Below are positions 16,629 to 25,130 of a stretch of 64,000 bases of DNA, one piece after another. Position 1 is the stretch's first letter; every line of letters starts with the position of its first letter. Below the pieces are notes generated by a model, which did no database searches, was not told the origin of the DNA, and saw only the letters and a list, made by a program, of their open reading frames with translations. The position numbers and the translations under genes are program-made. This DNA is from Bacillus infantis (GTDB lineage: Bacteria; Bacillota; Bacilli; Bacillales; Cytobacillaceae), in assembly GCF_020171945.1 (NCBI RefSeq), contig NZ_JAIVAP010000002.1, forward strand, positions 62,001 through 126,000, read 5' to 3'.

Positions 16629-17071
16629 TTTTCTTCAAAGACATATGAAAGAATCTTGATTGCCTGGTTCACGGTTTCAACAGTAGCGTTTGCTTTTTGT
16701 GAAAGCTCTTTAAGCGGGTGATGCAGTTTTTCAGGCCTGATCAGGATCAGCGGCTTTTTCAGTGCGGCGGCAGTGCTGGCATCCATGCTTGTGTTCCATT
16801 GCTTATACTGCTCACCGAACAGGGCGATGACCAGGTCGGATTTTTCCATCAGCAGCTGGGTCCGCAGATTGTTGATGCTTGAAGAAGCCTGGTCAAGATA
16901 AACAGGGCCCGGCTGCTCCCCAAGTATTTCTTCTCCGATCTTATCAGAGCGCTCATGGTTCTCCATTGGTCCGACAAAATGGACCGGAAGCTGAAGGGCT
17001 TTTGCTTTTTCCTTCAGCTCTCCCCTCCAGTCAGTATGAATCTCGCCTGCCAGATAAACTGTCAATTCCAT
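16625..17071 (-). CDS. ytoQ: YtoQ family protein
   Basis: 148-residue soluble protein that matches the YtoQ family, with the N-terminal strand-loop ELTVYLAGEIHTDWR, the central YLDQASSSINNLRTQ and the C-terminal ALKKPLILIRPEKLHHPLK. The pattern resembles nucleoside deoxyribosyltransferase-like folds, so a nucleotide-related role is possible, but function is unknown. Two ATGs are adjacent; 17071 is preferred because GAGGAGG lies seven bases upstream. The stop codon lies at the edge of a repeat element. Confidence 0.85.
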   Translation of the reverse strand: MELTVYLAGEIHTDWRGELKEKAKALQLPVHFVGPMENHERSDKIGEEILGEQPGPVYLDQASSSINNLRTQLLMEKSDLVIALFGEQYKQWNTSMDASTAAALKKPLILIRPEKLHHPLKELSQKANATVETVNQAIKILSYVFEEN

Positions 17072-17231
17072 CATATTTCCTCCTCTTTGGTAGATATCTT
17101 ACATTTTACCACTTCTGTTAATAACAAACCGTCCACAGACTTGAAAAACCGGCAAAGGGGGTTGTCAGATAATTAAAAAGATGGTTATGATAGAAACGGA
17201 CGATATTTTTTCCAGCAGGGAGGAAAATAGT

Positions 17232-17741
17232 ATGAAAAAAATCAGCATCACCGCCTTGCTTATGATGTGCTCCATTCTGTTCCTGAGCGCCTGCTCTGCA
17301 TCCTTCCAAGAGGAGCAGAAGGCAGCGAAGAGGGCAGCTGAGACAGCTTTCACCCAAAAGCCCAAGGATGCAAATAATAAAAATGAAGAGATAGACTATT
17401 ATTTGCCTTTTGGCGTCGAGGTTGAAGAAGAAAGCCCAAACAATCTTATCTTAAAAAATGGAAGCAAAACATATATCCTGTTTTATAACCAGAATGAGGG
17501 CAAAGGCAGCAAGGTGGTTTATGAGTCTGCTAAACTTCAGAACGAAAGCTATGAGGTGGATGAAACCTTCCAATATGATGGAAGATTCGGGTTTATTCTT
17601 ATTAAAAAGCTGGATGATGACAGAAGCGAATTGATTGTCGGAGCTGATGGGGTCAAGATTACAGCGGAAACAAAGACATCCAGCCTGAAAGCAGATGCTT
17701 CGATGATGATTGATATCGTCAACTCTGTCCAGATAAAATAA
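17232..17741 (+). CDS. Predicted lipoprotein, 169 residues
   Basis: The N-terminus MKKISITALLMMCSILFLSAC is a lipoprotein signal with an LSAC lipobox (Cys near residue 21), so the mature protein should be anchored to the outer face of the membrane. The mature part is hydrophilic, starts with a charged helix rich in Glu, Lys and Ala, and then has beta-rich sequence with no recognised motif. The start at 17232 follows GGGAGGAAAATA; the upstream ATG at 17181 has no site. It is followed by a strong terminator. It is probably a conserved Bacillus hypothetical lipoprotein; function is not known. Confidence 0.8.
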   Translation: MKKISITALLMMCSILFLSACSASFQEEQKAAKRAAETAFTQKPKDANNKNEEIDYYLPFGVEVEEESPNNLILKNGSKTYILFYNQNEGKGSKVVYESAKLQNESYEVDETFQYDGRFGFILIKKLDDDRSELIVGADGVKITAETKTSSLKADASMMIDIVNSVQIK

Positions 17742-17787
17742 GGAACAAAAGCGCAAGCTCCACAATTTATAAATTCCATAACAACAA

Positions 17788-17816
17788 GCAAAGGGCGAGC
17801 CCTTTGCTATTTTTTT
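17788..17816 (+). terminator. Terminator downstream of the lipoprotein gene
   Basis: Hairpin GCAAAGGG / CCCTTTGC with a 4-base loop, followed by TATTTTTTT. Confidence 0.9.
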
Positions 17817-17852
17817 GCGCTTTTTAATTAAATGTCAGGTTAGTATTCCATA

Positions 17853-17903
17853 CTGATCTTGGGTTTATTTCAGCATACTTGGCTAACACTGCCCCAAGAT
17901 CAG
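17853..17903. repeat. 11-bp perfect inverted repeat in the intergenic region
   Basis: CTGATCTTGGG at 17853-17863 and its exact complement CCCAAGATCAG at 17893-17903 with a 29-base spacer. No T-run follows. The rest of the 17817-18075 gap contains a TTACAA-N6-TTGTAA palindrome at 18012-18029 near the next gene, and otherwise nothing recognised. Confidence 0.55.
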
Positions 17904-18075
17904 CAGCAGCATCCAACCAAAAAAACAGGGAAAAGCAGATTTCACGGAGCATGATGAGCTCATACTAGGAGGGATCCGGTATTTTTTCCTTCCTTTTTAC
18001 CCCAGGCATGCTTACAATATAGGTTGTAACATCTGTCTTGACACATGACAATGAAGAATGAACGGGGGATTTTAC

Positions 18076-19119
18076 ATGAGAGAATTTTTGAAGAGAAAAG
18101 GGGTCAGCCTGTCTGCAAGGGTTTACTTTATAGATGCATTGAGCAGCATGGCATTAGGCTTGTTTTCTTCACTGATTATAGGACTGATCATCAAGACAGT
18201 GGGAGAACAGCTGCCGGCAGGATATGGCGGGAGTTTCTTCATAGAGATGGGGACACTCGCGATGGGGCTCATGGGGCCGGCAATCGGCGTTGCTGTAGCT
18301 TATGGCCTAAATGCACCGCCCCTGGTACTGTTCGCTGCGATTGCAAGCGGGGCAGCAGGGGCCGCGCTGGGCGGACCTGCAGGAAGCTTTGCCGCTGCCT
18401 TGATATCTGTGGAGATTGGGAAGCTTGTCAGCAAGGAGACGAAAATTGATATTATTGTTACGCCTTTTGTTACCATACTGGCTGGGTATGGAACAGCAGC
18501 GCTGATCGGACCAGGAATAAGCTTCCTGTTAAAGGGTCTTGGAAGCATGATCATGTGGGGGACGGAGCAAAGGCCGATATTGATGGGAATCATTGTAGCA
18601 GTGCTGATGGGCCTCGCCCTTACAGCGCCTATCTCTAGTGCAGCCATTGCGCTGATGCTTGATCTGCACGGGCTTGCAGCAGGGGCGGCAACAATCGGAT
18701 GTGCAGCCCAAATGGTCGGTTTTGCAGTCAGCAGCTACAGGGAAAATAAGGTAGGCGGCCTCATTGCCCAGGGGCTTGGAACTTCAATGCTGCAGGTGCC
18801 CAATATCATAAGGAACCCGATGATCCTTCTTCCCCCGACCATTGCGGGTGCAGTTCTTGCACCGCTCGGTACCACTTTATTTGTACTCGAGAACAATGCG
18901 GCAGGTGCGGGAATGGGGACGGCAGGCCTTGTCGGGCAGATCATGACAGTGACCGCAATGGGATTCAGCTCCGCTGTCCTCCTGAAAATAGTCATGTTGC
19001 ATTTTGTTGGACCAGCCGCAATAAGCTTGTTATTATCTGAGTATATGAGAAAAAAAGGCTGGATCAAACATGATGATATGCTGATCCAGACAGGAGGAGC
19101 AAGAAATGAAAAAGCTTGA
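18076..19119 (+). CDS. PTS EIIC-like integral membrane protein
   Basis: 347-residue polytopic membrane protein of the group annotated as PTS sugar transporter subunit IIC. About nine hydrophobic segments are evident, many Gly/Ala-rich (for example AIASGAAGAALGGPAGSFAA). A charged helix of about 12 residues precedes the first span (MREFLKRKGVSLSARVYF). No EIIA, EIIB or HPr-binding domain is encoded nearby, so sugar phosphorylation is not supported by context and another transport role is possible. The start at 18076 follows CGGGGGA; the upstream frame start at 18058 lies before this site. The last 14 bases overlap ytpP, indicating translational coupling. Confidence 0.75.
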   Translation: MREFLKRKGVSLSARVYFIDALSSMALGLFSSLIIGLIIKTVGEQLPAGYGGSFFIEMGTLAMGLMGPAIGVAVAYGLNAPPLVLFAAIASGAAGAALGGPAGSFAAALISVEIGKLVSKETKIDIIVTPFVTILAGYGTAALIGPGISFLLKGLGSMIMWGTEQRPILMGIIVAVLMGLALTAPISSAAIALMLDLHGLAAGAATIGCAAQMVGFAVSSYRENKVGGLIAQGLGTSMLQVPNIIRNPMILLPPTIAGAVLAPLGTTLFVLENNAAGAGMGTAGLVGQIMTVTAMGFSSAVLLKIVMLHFVGPAAISLLLSEYMRKKGWIKHDDMLIQTGGARNEKA

Positions 19120-19423
19120 ATCAATGGAACAATTTGAGCAAATGAAAAATGAGGGGCAGCATATTTTTATGTTTTCAGCAGACTGGTGTCCTGACTGCCG
19201 CATCATCGAACCAATCCTTCCAGAGGTAGAAGAGAAGTTCAGCGATTATACCTTTGTATATGTAGACCGGGATGAATATATTGATTTATGCGGGCAGCTT
19301 GATATCTTCGGCATCCCGAGCTTCATTGCCTTCAGGGATGGAGAGGAAACAGGCCGCTTTGTCAGCAAGGATAGGAAAACACAGGAAGAAATCGAGAATT
19401 TCATCGCCGGTCTCAGCCGCTGA
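19106..19423 (+). CDS. ytpP: Thioredoxin-like protein YtpP
   Basis: 105-residue thioredoxin-fold protein. The active site reads SADWCPDCRI near residue 29, a CPDC variant of the classical CGPC. The cis-proline segment is FGIPSFIAF near 70. B. subtilis YtpP has been linked to redox maintenance of bacillithiol-related thiols. The gene begins inside the preceding membrane-protein gene, with AGGAGGAGC as its ribosome site, and is followed by a terminator. Confidence 0.92.
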   Translation: MKKLESMEQFEQMKNEGQHIFMFSADWCPDCRIIEPILPEVEEKFSDYTFVYVDRDEYIDLCGQLDIFGIPSFIAFRDGEETGRFVSKDRKTQEEIENFIAGLSR

Positions 19424-19431
19424 TATCTTTC

Positions 19432-19464
19432 GCCCTCCGTCTTCTTTGAGATGGAGGGCTTTCT
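19432..19464 (+). terminator. Terminator downstream of ytpP
   Basis: Hairpin GCCCTCC / GGAGGGC followed by TTTCTATT. Confidence 0.72.
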
Positions 19465-19511
19465 ATTGTACAATGGAAACTGCAGAAATTTCCCGTTAAG
19501 GAGGGAAAAGG

Positions 19512-20312
19512 ATGAAAATGGACAGCAGGAAAATGAAGAATGAATTAACCAAGAGGCTGGATGCTGAGAATCGGTCTTTCTTATTTGATAAACAAAAAGA
19601 TACCCTTCGGATCGAAAATAAAGAAACAGGCAAAGGGATCACCATTTCACTGCCTGGCATCATTGCTAAATGGCAGGAGCAGAAGGACAAGGCGATTGAA
19701 GAGGTGGCCTATTATGTGGAAGAAGGCCTCAGGGCTATGTCGGGAGAATCCGGGCTTGAAGGCCATGAAAAAAATATCTTCCCTGTCATCAGGTCAACGT
19801 CTTTTCCGCAGGAATCTGAAGAAGGAATTCAGTTTCTGTTTGACGAACATACAGCAGAAACAAGGATCTATTATGCCCTTGACCAGGGCAAAACCTACAG
19901 GCTCATTGATTCAGCGCTCATGGAAAAAGAGGGCTGGACAGCTGAAAGGATCAGGGAGATTGCCTTGTTTAATGTCAGGTCCCTGTCAACAGGGGTTAAA
20001 AAGGACGAAGTGGCCGGCAATATCTTTTATTTTCTGAATGCAAATGACGGCTATGATGCGAGCCGCATTCTCAATGAAGCTTTTCTGAAGACGATGGAGC
20101 AGCAGATAACCGGTGAAATGGCACTTGCCGTTCCCCATCAGGACGTCCTGATCATAGCGGATGTGCGGAATAATACGGGCTATGATGTCCTCGCCCAAAT
20201 GAATATGAGCTTCTTTGCAAGCGGCAGGGTGCCGATTACGGCATTATCATTTCTTTATGAAAACGGGGAGCTTGAACCGATTTTCATTCTCGGCAAAAAT
20301 AAGAAAAAGTGA
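19512..20312 (+). CDS. ytpQ: DUF1444 family protein YtpQ
   Basis: 266-residue soluble protein of the YtpQ/DUF1444 family, found beside ytpP in Bacillus. It has an acidic and basic mixture with no membrane segment, a central [20 protein letters not shown] segment and a C-terminal region [18 protein letters not shown], both family hallmarks. The start at 19512 follows GGAGGGAAAAGG; ATG 19518 is a possible alternative. Function is unknown. In B. subtilis ytpR follows ytpQ, but here the next gene is sftA after a terminator. Confidence 0.87.
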   Translation: MKMDSRKMKNELTKRLDAENRSFLFDKQKDTLRIENKETGKGITISLPGIIAKWQEQKDKAIEEVAYYVEEGLRAMSGESGLEGHEKNIFPVIRSTSFPQESEEGIQFLFDEHTAETRIYYALDQGKTYRLIDSALMEKEGWTAERIREIALFNVRSLSTGVKKDEVAGNIFYFLNANDGYDASRILNEAFLKTMEQQITGEMALAVPHQDVLIIADVRNNTGYDVLAQMNMSFFASGRVPITALSFLYENGELEPIFILGKNKKK

Positions 20313-20318
20313 CTGGGG

Positions 20319-20347
20319 AAGGATCACAGAATGTGGTCCTTTTTTTA
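20319..20347 (+). terminator. Terminator downstream of ytpQ
   Basis: Hairpin GGATCACA / TGTGGTCC (one G-T pair) with a short loop, followed by seven T residues. Confidence 0.82.
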
Positions 20348-20661
20348 TATCTGATTAACAGGGAGAAGCCTGCAGGTTACACTGCCTGTAATAGTTGTAA
20401 ACCCGATGTTAAACTGGTTATGCCAAAAGTATAAGCATGAGGGGGCAAACTGTGGCAATTTTACCCATAAAGCCTATAAAAAGGCTCATTCTCTCTTTTT
20501 AACTCGAATTTTTATGAATAGCTGATAAAATAAAAGGGTAGGAAGAATAAGCTGCTCTTTTTCTGCAGCTTAAGGGTTATTCTGCCTTTGTGCCAGAAAA
20601 TTGAGCATCTAAATACACCGACAGCTTTGCCTAAACAGCCTTTAAGAAAGAGTGATTGATA
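20348..20661. other. Intergenic leader region of sftA
   Basis: 314 bases without a credible gene. At 20533-20592 there is an extended hairpin: TAAGCTGC pairs with GCAGCTTA around a T-rich loop, flanked by AGAATA with TATTCT and AAAGG with CCTTT. It could be a leader structure or a small mobile element. In B. subtilis the ytpR gene would be expected here; no trace of it is seen. Confidence 0.5.
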
Positions 20662-23600
20662 TTGAGTTGGATAAAAAAACTATTCCGTGTGTTTAATAAT
20701 GAAGACGAGTATAAAGAAATGGAAGAAGATCAGCCGTACATAGAACCGGCAAAACCGAAAAAAGACAGAGATGGCCGTGAGATAGAGGCCAGGATCCTCT
20801 ACCAGTATCCTAAGGGTCAGTTCAGATTTCCGCTTATCCCTGATGAAGGCTCCCCGGGAAAGGAAAGGAGATCCGGAGAAAAGCCGGAAAGTCCTGGACA
20901 AGATCCGCAGAGAAGGCAAAGGGAGCGACCGGCGGCAGGAAACCGGAATCATGAGCGGAGAAAGGCAGGCCCGCTGAATGATAATCCTAACCAAGGAAAA
21001 AGAAATAAACGTCAGCCGGAGCAGCAGGAACCTTATTCGGAGCCATCCAAAAAAAGCAAAAGCGATGCGCCGATAGACAACCGCCACCGTCGCCCCTTCA
21101 GGCCAACGGAAATTCCTTCCCCGATATTCGGGTTCGAACGCCCAAAGAAAAAGGAAGAATCGGTAGTCTATGAGATGAATAGCTTCGGTCAGGAGAAAAA
21201 CGCGCCATTTTTCGATGATATTGATTTCCTGAAGAAAACGGTCCTTGATGGCAGCCGGGAAGAAGAAAGCAAAATTGTGGATAATACGGTGGAGCCAGTG
21301 CCTGAAGAACAGCCGGAAGGCATCTTTGACCTGAAGGGAACCATCAGCCCTGATTTACGGGTAGGATACGAAGAAGCATCTGCGGTGCCAGGCAGGGCGG
21401 AAGAGAGCCCTGATATGATAATCGATAAGGACATATATATGGGCGGTCTTTCCAATCCAGCTGCTGAGAAAGCTTTTTCTGCAGAAGTGCAGGAAGATGA
21501 ACATATCGTGACAACGAAAGCAGGGCAGGAGAATGTGATGCCTGAAAGCGGGGATTCTTACGCAGTTGTGACAGCAGACAGGATTGAAGCTGACAGCAGC
21601 TTCGAAACCCCGCCGCTGGCTGGCGTTGACACAGGGATTGCCAGCAGTAACACCGAGGTTATGGACAGCAGCACTCCAGCGGCCGGATATAATACTGCCC
21701 CGTCTTCCAATTTGGATTTTGAGGCGGATGAAGCGCCGGATGAAAATGCCGGTGGACTGCCGGCGGTTAACAGAAGGGATACAACCCTGCTCGAAGACGC
21801 TGAGCTAAATAGAACGGAATCTGAAGAATTTCACATGGATATCCCATATAACCCGGCCGGAACAGAGCCGGCTCCGCTTAATTTGGCAGCAGTGCCGGAA
21901 TCTGCGGACGATCCTGAGGAATCTCTGGATGAGGCTGAAATTGATGAGGGAACAGAAAATCTTAAAGAGCTGTCAGCAGAAGGGGCAGAACTACCCCAGG
22001 ACCATGATGAAAAAAATGCTGAGCTTCAAGCAGGATCTGTGAAAGGTGAACATGAAACTGGCCTGCATGAAGCAGCATCAGCCCTGCTGCTGGATGAGGC
22101 GGTACCGGAAACTGAAGAGGGAAGCGCCGGGGAAACCAGGGGGGACGTACCCGCCCGGGCTGAAGAAGAGCCGAAGCCAAAGCCAAGATCGCCCCTGCCA
22201 TTCAATGTGATTATGCTGAAGCAGGACAGAAGGATTGCAGAGCAGAAGAAAAAAGAACAAACTGCCGGTGTGAAGCAAATGCCTGTGACCCGGGAAAATA
22301 CAGAAGAAGCAGCGCCGGTCTCAGGTGAAGCAATCGGGAATGAAGCACCTGCAAATACAAATGCACAGGGTTGCCAGGAGGACAATGTCCGAGCTTCTGA
22401 TTATAAATATGCTCCACAGCCTAATGAAACTGCGATAGCGGCAGAACCTGCCCTTATAGAACACACAGGAGAGCCGAAATACAAGGCATATGAATTCCCG
22501 GCAAAAAGTCTGCTTGCCCCCCCAGTCATCCCTGAGAACAATGAGGAGTGGCTGCTGGAGCAGGAGGAATTCCTTAATCTGACACTGAAGAATTTCAATG
22601 TCAGGGCAAAGGTTGTTAATGTGACCCAGGGGCCTTCGGTTACCCGATTCGAGGTTCAGCCTGAGCCCGGCGTGAAAGTAAATAAAATCACGAACCTGAC
22701 TGATGATATCAAGCTCAGCCTGGCTGCCAGGGATATCAGGATGGAAGCGCCGATCCCGGGCAAGCATACAATCGGAATTGAGGTTCCGAACCAGAAGAGC
22801 AGACCGGTATTGATCAGTGAAATCATCAATACTCCTGTGTTCAGGGACGGCGAATCGCCTTTGACGGCAGTCCTTGGGCTGGACATCTCGGGAAGCCCGA
22901 TCGTCACTGATCTGCGAAAGATGCCCCATGGACTGATTGCCGGTGCAACAGGATCCGGAAAAAGCGTATGCATTAACTCAATTCTTGTCAGCCTTCTTTA
23001 TAAGGCATCGCCGGATGAGCTGAAGCTGCTGCTGATCGATCCGAAAATGGTCGAGCTTGCTCCATACAACCAGATACCCCATCTTGTCAGCCCGGTCATT
23101 ACAGATGTGAAGGCCGCCACTGCATCTCTGAAATGGGCGGTGGAAGAGATGGAGCGCCGATATGAGCTGTTTGCCCATGCGGGTGTCAGGGATATTAACC
23201 GTTTCAATCAGCTGGCTGAACAGCATAAGCGCTATTCTGACAAGCTTCCGTTCATTGTTATCGTCATTGATGAGCTTGCTGACCTGATGATGATGTCCCC
23301 GGCAGATGTTGAGGAAGCAATCTGCCGGATTGCCCAAAAGGCGAGGGCATGCGGCATTCATTTGATTATCGCCACACAAAGGCCGTCTGTTGATGTCATT
23401 ACCGGCCTGATTAAAGCCAATGTTCCGACAAGGGTGGCGTTTTCAGTATCCTCCCAGGTGGATTCACGAACCATCATTGACATCAGCGGTGCTGAAAAGC
23501 TCCTGGGCAGGGGAGATATGCTCTTCCTGGAAAATGGCTCATCCAAGCCGGTCAGACTTCAGGGAACTTATGTGTCCGATGCAGAGATTGATGAAGTCGT

Positions 23601-23910
23601 AGCCCATGCAAGGAGCCAGCGCAAGCCGGATTATTTATTTGAACAGGAGGAGCTCCTGAAAAAAGCACAGGCAACCGAGGAGGAAGATGAGCTTTTCTAT
23701 GAGGCGTGCGAGTACGTTGTCGATCAGGGCAGCGCATCGACCTCAAGTGTCCAGAGGCGCTTTAAGATCGGCTATAACCGTGCTGCAAGGCTGATTGGCA
23801 TGATGGAGGACTGCGGCTATATTTCTGAGGCAAAAGGAAGCAAGCCGCGTGATGTGCTGATCACGGAAACAGACCTTGAAGCCATGCAAGACACTAGTAC
23901 AATGCTATAA
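20662..23910 (+). CDS. sftA: DNA translocase SftA (FtsK/SpoIIIE family)
   Basis: 1082-residue septum-associated DNA translocase that moves trapped chromosome away from the closing septum. The N-terminus MSWIKKLFRVF is followed by a long, low-complexity, acidic linker (about residues 50-600, rich in Glu, Asp, Pro and Ala). The motor occupies about 620-1000, with Walker A GATGSGKSVCIN near 760, Walker B VIVIDELADLMM near 870 and the conserved ATQRPSVDVITG near 905. The C-terminal gamma winged-helix domain (about 1010-1065, ARLIGMMEDCGYIS) binds oriented DNA sequences. No membrane spans are present, unlike SpoIIIE. The TTG at 20662 is preferred, since the neighbouring TTG at 20656 abuts the ribosome site. 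Confidence 0.94.
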   Translation: MSWIKKLFRVFNNEDEYKEMEEDQPYIEPAKPKKDRDGREIEARILYQYPKGQFRFPLIPDEGSPGKERRSGEKPESPGQDPQRRQRERPAAGNRNHERRKAGPLNDNPNQGKRNKRQPEQQEPYSEPSKKSKSDAPIDNRHRRPFRPTEIPSPIFGFERPKKKEESVVYEMNSFGQEKNAPFFDDIDFLKKTVLDGSREEESKIVDNTVEPVPEEQPEGIFDLKGTISPDLRVGYEEASAVPGRAEESPDMIIDKDIYMGGLSNPAAEKAFSAEVQEDEHIVTTKAGQENVMPESGDSYAVVTADRIEADSSFETPPLAGVDTGIASSNTEVMDSSTPAAGYNTAPSSNLDFEADEAPDENAGGLPAVNRRDTTLLEDAELNRTESEEFHMDIPYNPAGTEPAPLNLAAVPESADDPEESLDEAEIDEGTENLKELSAEGAELPQDHDEKNAELQAGSVKGEHETGLHEAASALLLDEAVPETEEGSAGETRGDVPARAEEEPKPKPRSPLPFNVIMLKQDRRIAEQKKKEQTAGVKQMPVTRENTEEAAPVSGEAIGNEAPANTNAQGCQEDNVRASDYKYAPQPNETAIAAEPALIEHTGEPKYKAYEFPAKSLLAPPVIPENNEEWLLEQEEFLNLTLKNFNVRAKVVNVTQGPSVTRFEVQPEPGVKVNKITNLTDDIKLSLAARDIRMEAPIPGKHTIGIEVPNQKSRPVLISEIINTPVFRDGESPLTAVLGLDISGSPIVTDLRKMPHGLIAGATGSGKSVCINSILVSLLYKASPDELKLLLIDPKMVELAPYNQIPHLVSPVITDVKAATASLKWAVEEMERRYELFAHAGVRDINRFNQLAEQHKRYSDKLPFIVIVIDELADLMMMSPADVEEAICRIAQKARACGIHLIIATQRPSVDVITGLIKANVPTRVAFSVSSQVDSRTIIDISGAEKLLGRGDMLFLENGSSKPVRLQGTYVSDAEIDEVVAHARSQRKPDYLFEQEELLKKAQATEEEDELFYEACEYVVDQGSASTSSVQRRFKIGYNRAARLIGMMEDCGYISEAKGSKPRDVLITETDLEAMQDTSTML

Positions 23911-23944
23911 TACGTGGTATTCTTTACATGCATGTAAAGAATAC
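23906..23944 (+). promoter_or_regulatory. Extended -10 element and perfect 28-bp palindrome upstream of the nicotinate phosphoribosyltransferase gene
   Basis: An extended -10 motif, TGC-TATAAT (TATAAT at 23906-23911), overlaps the sftA stop. A perfect palindrome occupies 23917-23944; its left half is GTATTCTTTACATG and the right half is the exact complement. The predicted start of transcription falls at the left edge of the palindrome. No T-run follows, so a terminator is less likely than an operator. It would sit ideally to control the NAD-salvage gene. The binding protein is not known; a NiaR/YrxA-type nicotinate repressor is only one guess. Confidence 0.6.
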
Positions 23945-23990
23945 TAAAAATAACGGTAGTTATAACTGATTTGGTATGAGGAGCTTTAGG

Positions 23991-25091
23991 ATGAAAGAAA
24001 TTGAGCTAAAGATTCAAGGAAAGATCAAGCGGCTTACAAATAAGACATTTAAATTTGATGAAAGAGTGAAAGACGGCTGGTTTTCAGCTGTCTATTTCTT
24101 AAAGACACGGGAGATTGTCAGGAAATATCACAAAGACAATATCGTGACAATGCAATTTTTCCAGAAAAGCCATGCTGTCCTTTGCGGCACCGATGAAGTG
24201 ATTGCACTGATCCATACTTTTGCCGAAAATCTGGAGGAGCTGGATATCTTTTCTTTAAAAGACGGAGATAAAATCAGCCCATTCGAAACGGTCATGACGA
24301 TTACCGGTCCCTATCAGAGCTTCGGCTATCTTGAGGGGATCATTGACGGCATCCTGGCGAGGAGGACTTCTGTTGCCACTAATGTGTATAACACGGTCAA
24401 GGCGGCAGGAACGTCAGGCAGGCAAAAGCAGGTCATTTTCATGGGTGACCGGGATGACCATTATATCACCCAGGCCGGAGACGGCTATGCCGCCCATATA
24501 GGCGGAGCGACTGCCCAGGCTACCCATGCCATGAACGAATGGTGGGGCAAGCAGGGGATGGGGACAATGCCGCATGCCCTTATCCAGATGTTTGACGGGG
24601 ATCTGGTGGCAGCAACCAAAGCATATCAGGAGACATACCCTGAGGATGCCCTGATTGCGCTTGTTGATTATAATAATGATGCCATAACAGATTCCCTGAA
24701 GGTTGCGAGAGAATTCGGCGATGAGCTGAAGGGTGTCCGTGTTGATACCTCCAGGACGATGATCGACCAATACTTCCTGAGGAATCAGCATCTTCTTGGA
24801 ACCTTTGATCCGAGGGGAGTTAATGCAGAGCTGATTTTTGCATTGCGGAAAGCACTGGATGACGAAGGATTCAATCATGTTAAAATTGTTGTCAGCGGCG
24901 GCTTTAATGAAACAAGGATTCAGGATTTTGAAGAAAACGGTGTGCCTGTCGATACATACGGCATCGGCAACAGCCTGCTGAAAATCAATATCGGCTTTAC
25001 AGGAGACAATGTGCTGATCAATGGCAAGCATGCGGCAAAAGCAGGCAGGCGCTACAGGCCGAATCCGCGGCTGGAAAAAGTAGAGCTTTAA
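23991..25091 (+). CDS. Nicotinate phosphoribosyltransferase
   Basis: 366-residue enzyme of the NAPRTase family, which condenses nicotinate with PRPP to nicotinate mononucleotide in NAD salvage. Family motifs seen: FQKSHAVLCG near residue 55, TSVATNVYNTVKAAG near 125, DDHYITQAGDGYAAHIGG near 155, and the C-terminal SGGFNETRI and YGIGNSLL segments that hold the phosphate. It is about 120 residues shorter than the B. subtilis PncB, so it belongs to the shorter subgroup. The start at 23991 follows GAGGAG; the upstream ATG at 23976 precedes this site. A likely operator lies at 23917-23944. It may be cotranscribed with the next gene, 39 bases downstream. Confidence 0.85.
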   Translation: MKEIELKIQGKIKRLTNKTFKFDERVKDGWFSAVYFLKTREIVRKYHKDNIVTMQFFQKSHAVLCGTDEVIALIHTFAENLEELDIFSLKDGDKISPFETVMTITGPYQSFGYLEGIIDGILARRTSVATNVYNTVKAAGTSGRQKQVIFMGDRDDHYITQAGDGYAAHIGGATAQATHAMNEWWGKQGMGTMPHALIQMFDGDLVAATKAYQETYPEDALIALVDYNNDAITDSLKVAREFGDELKGVRVDTSRTMIDQYFLRNQHLLGTFDPRGVNAELIFALRKALDDEGFNHVKIVVSGGFNETRIQDFEENGVPVDTYGIGNSLLKINIGFTGDNVLINGKHAAKAGRRYRPNPRLEKVEL

Positions 25092-25130
25092 TTCATTTTC
25101 GGCCCTGTGGAATGGGAGGAGGAGCCGGAT

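Noticed and set aside
18045-18449. 134-codon plus-strand frame overlapping the EIIC-like gene
   Set aside because: It overlaps a frame with obvious membrane spans; its own translation is Arg- and Cys-rich with no domain.
23917-23944. The pncB-side palindrome as a normal terminator of sftA
   Set aside because: No run of T follows on either strand and it overlaps the likely start of transcription, though read-through data would be needed to exclude it fully.
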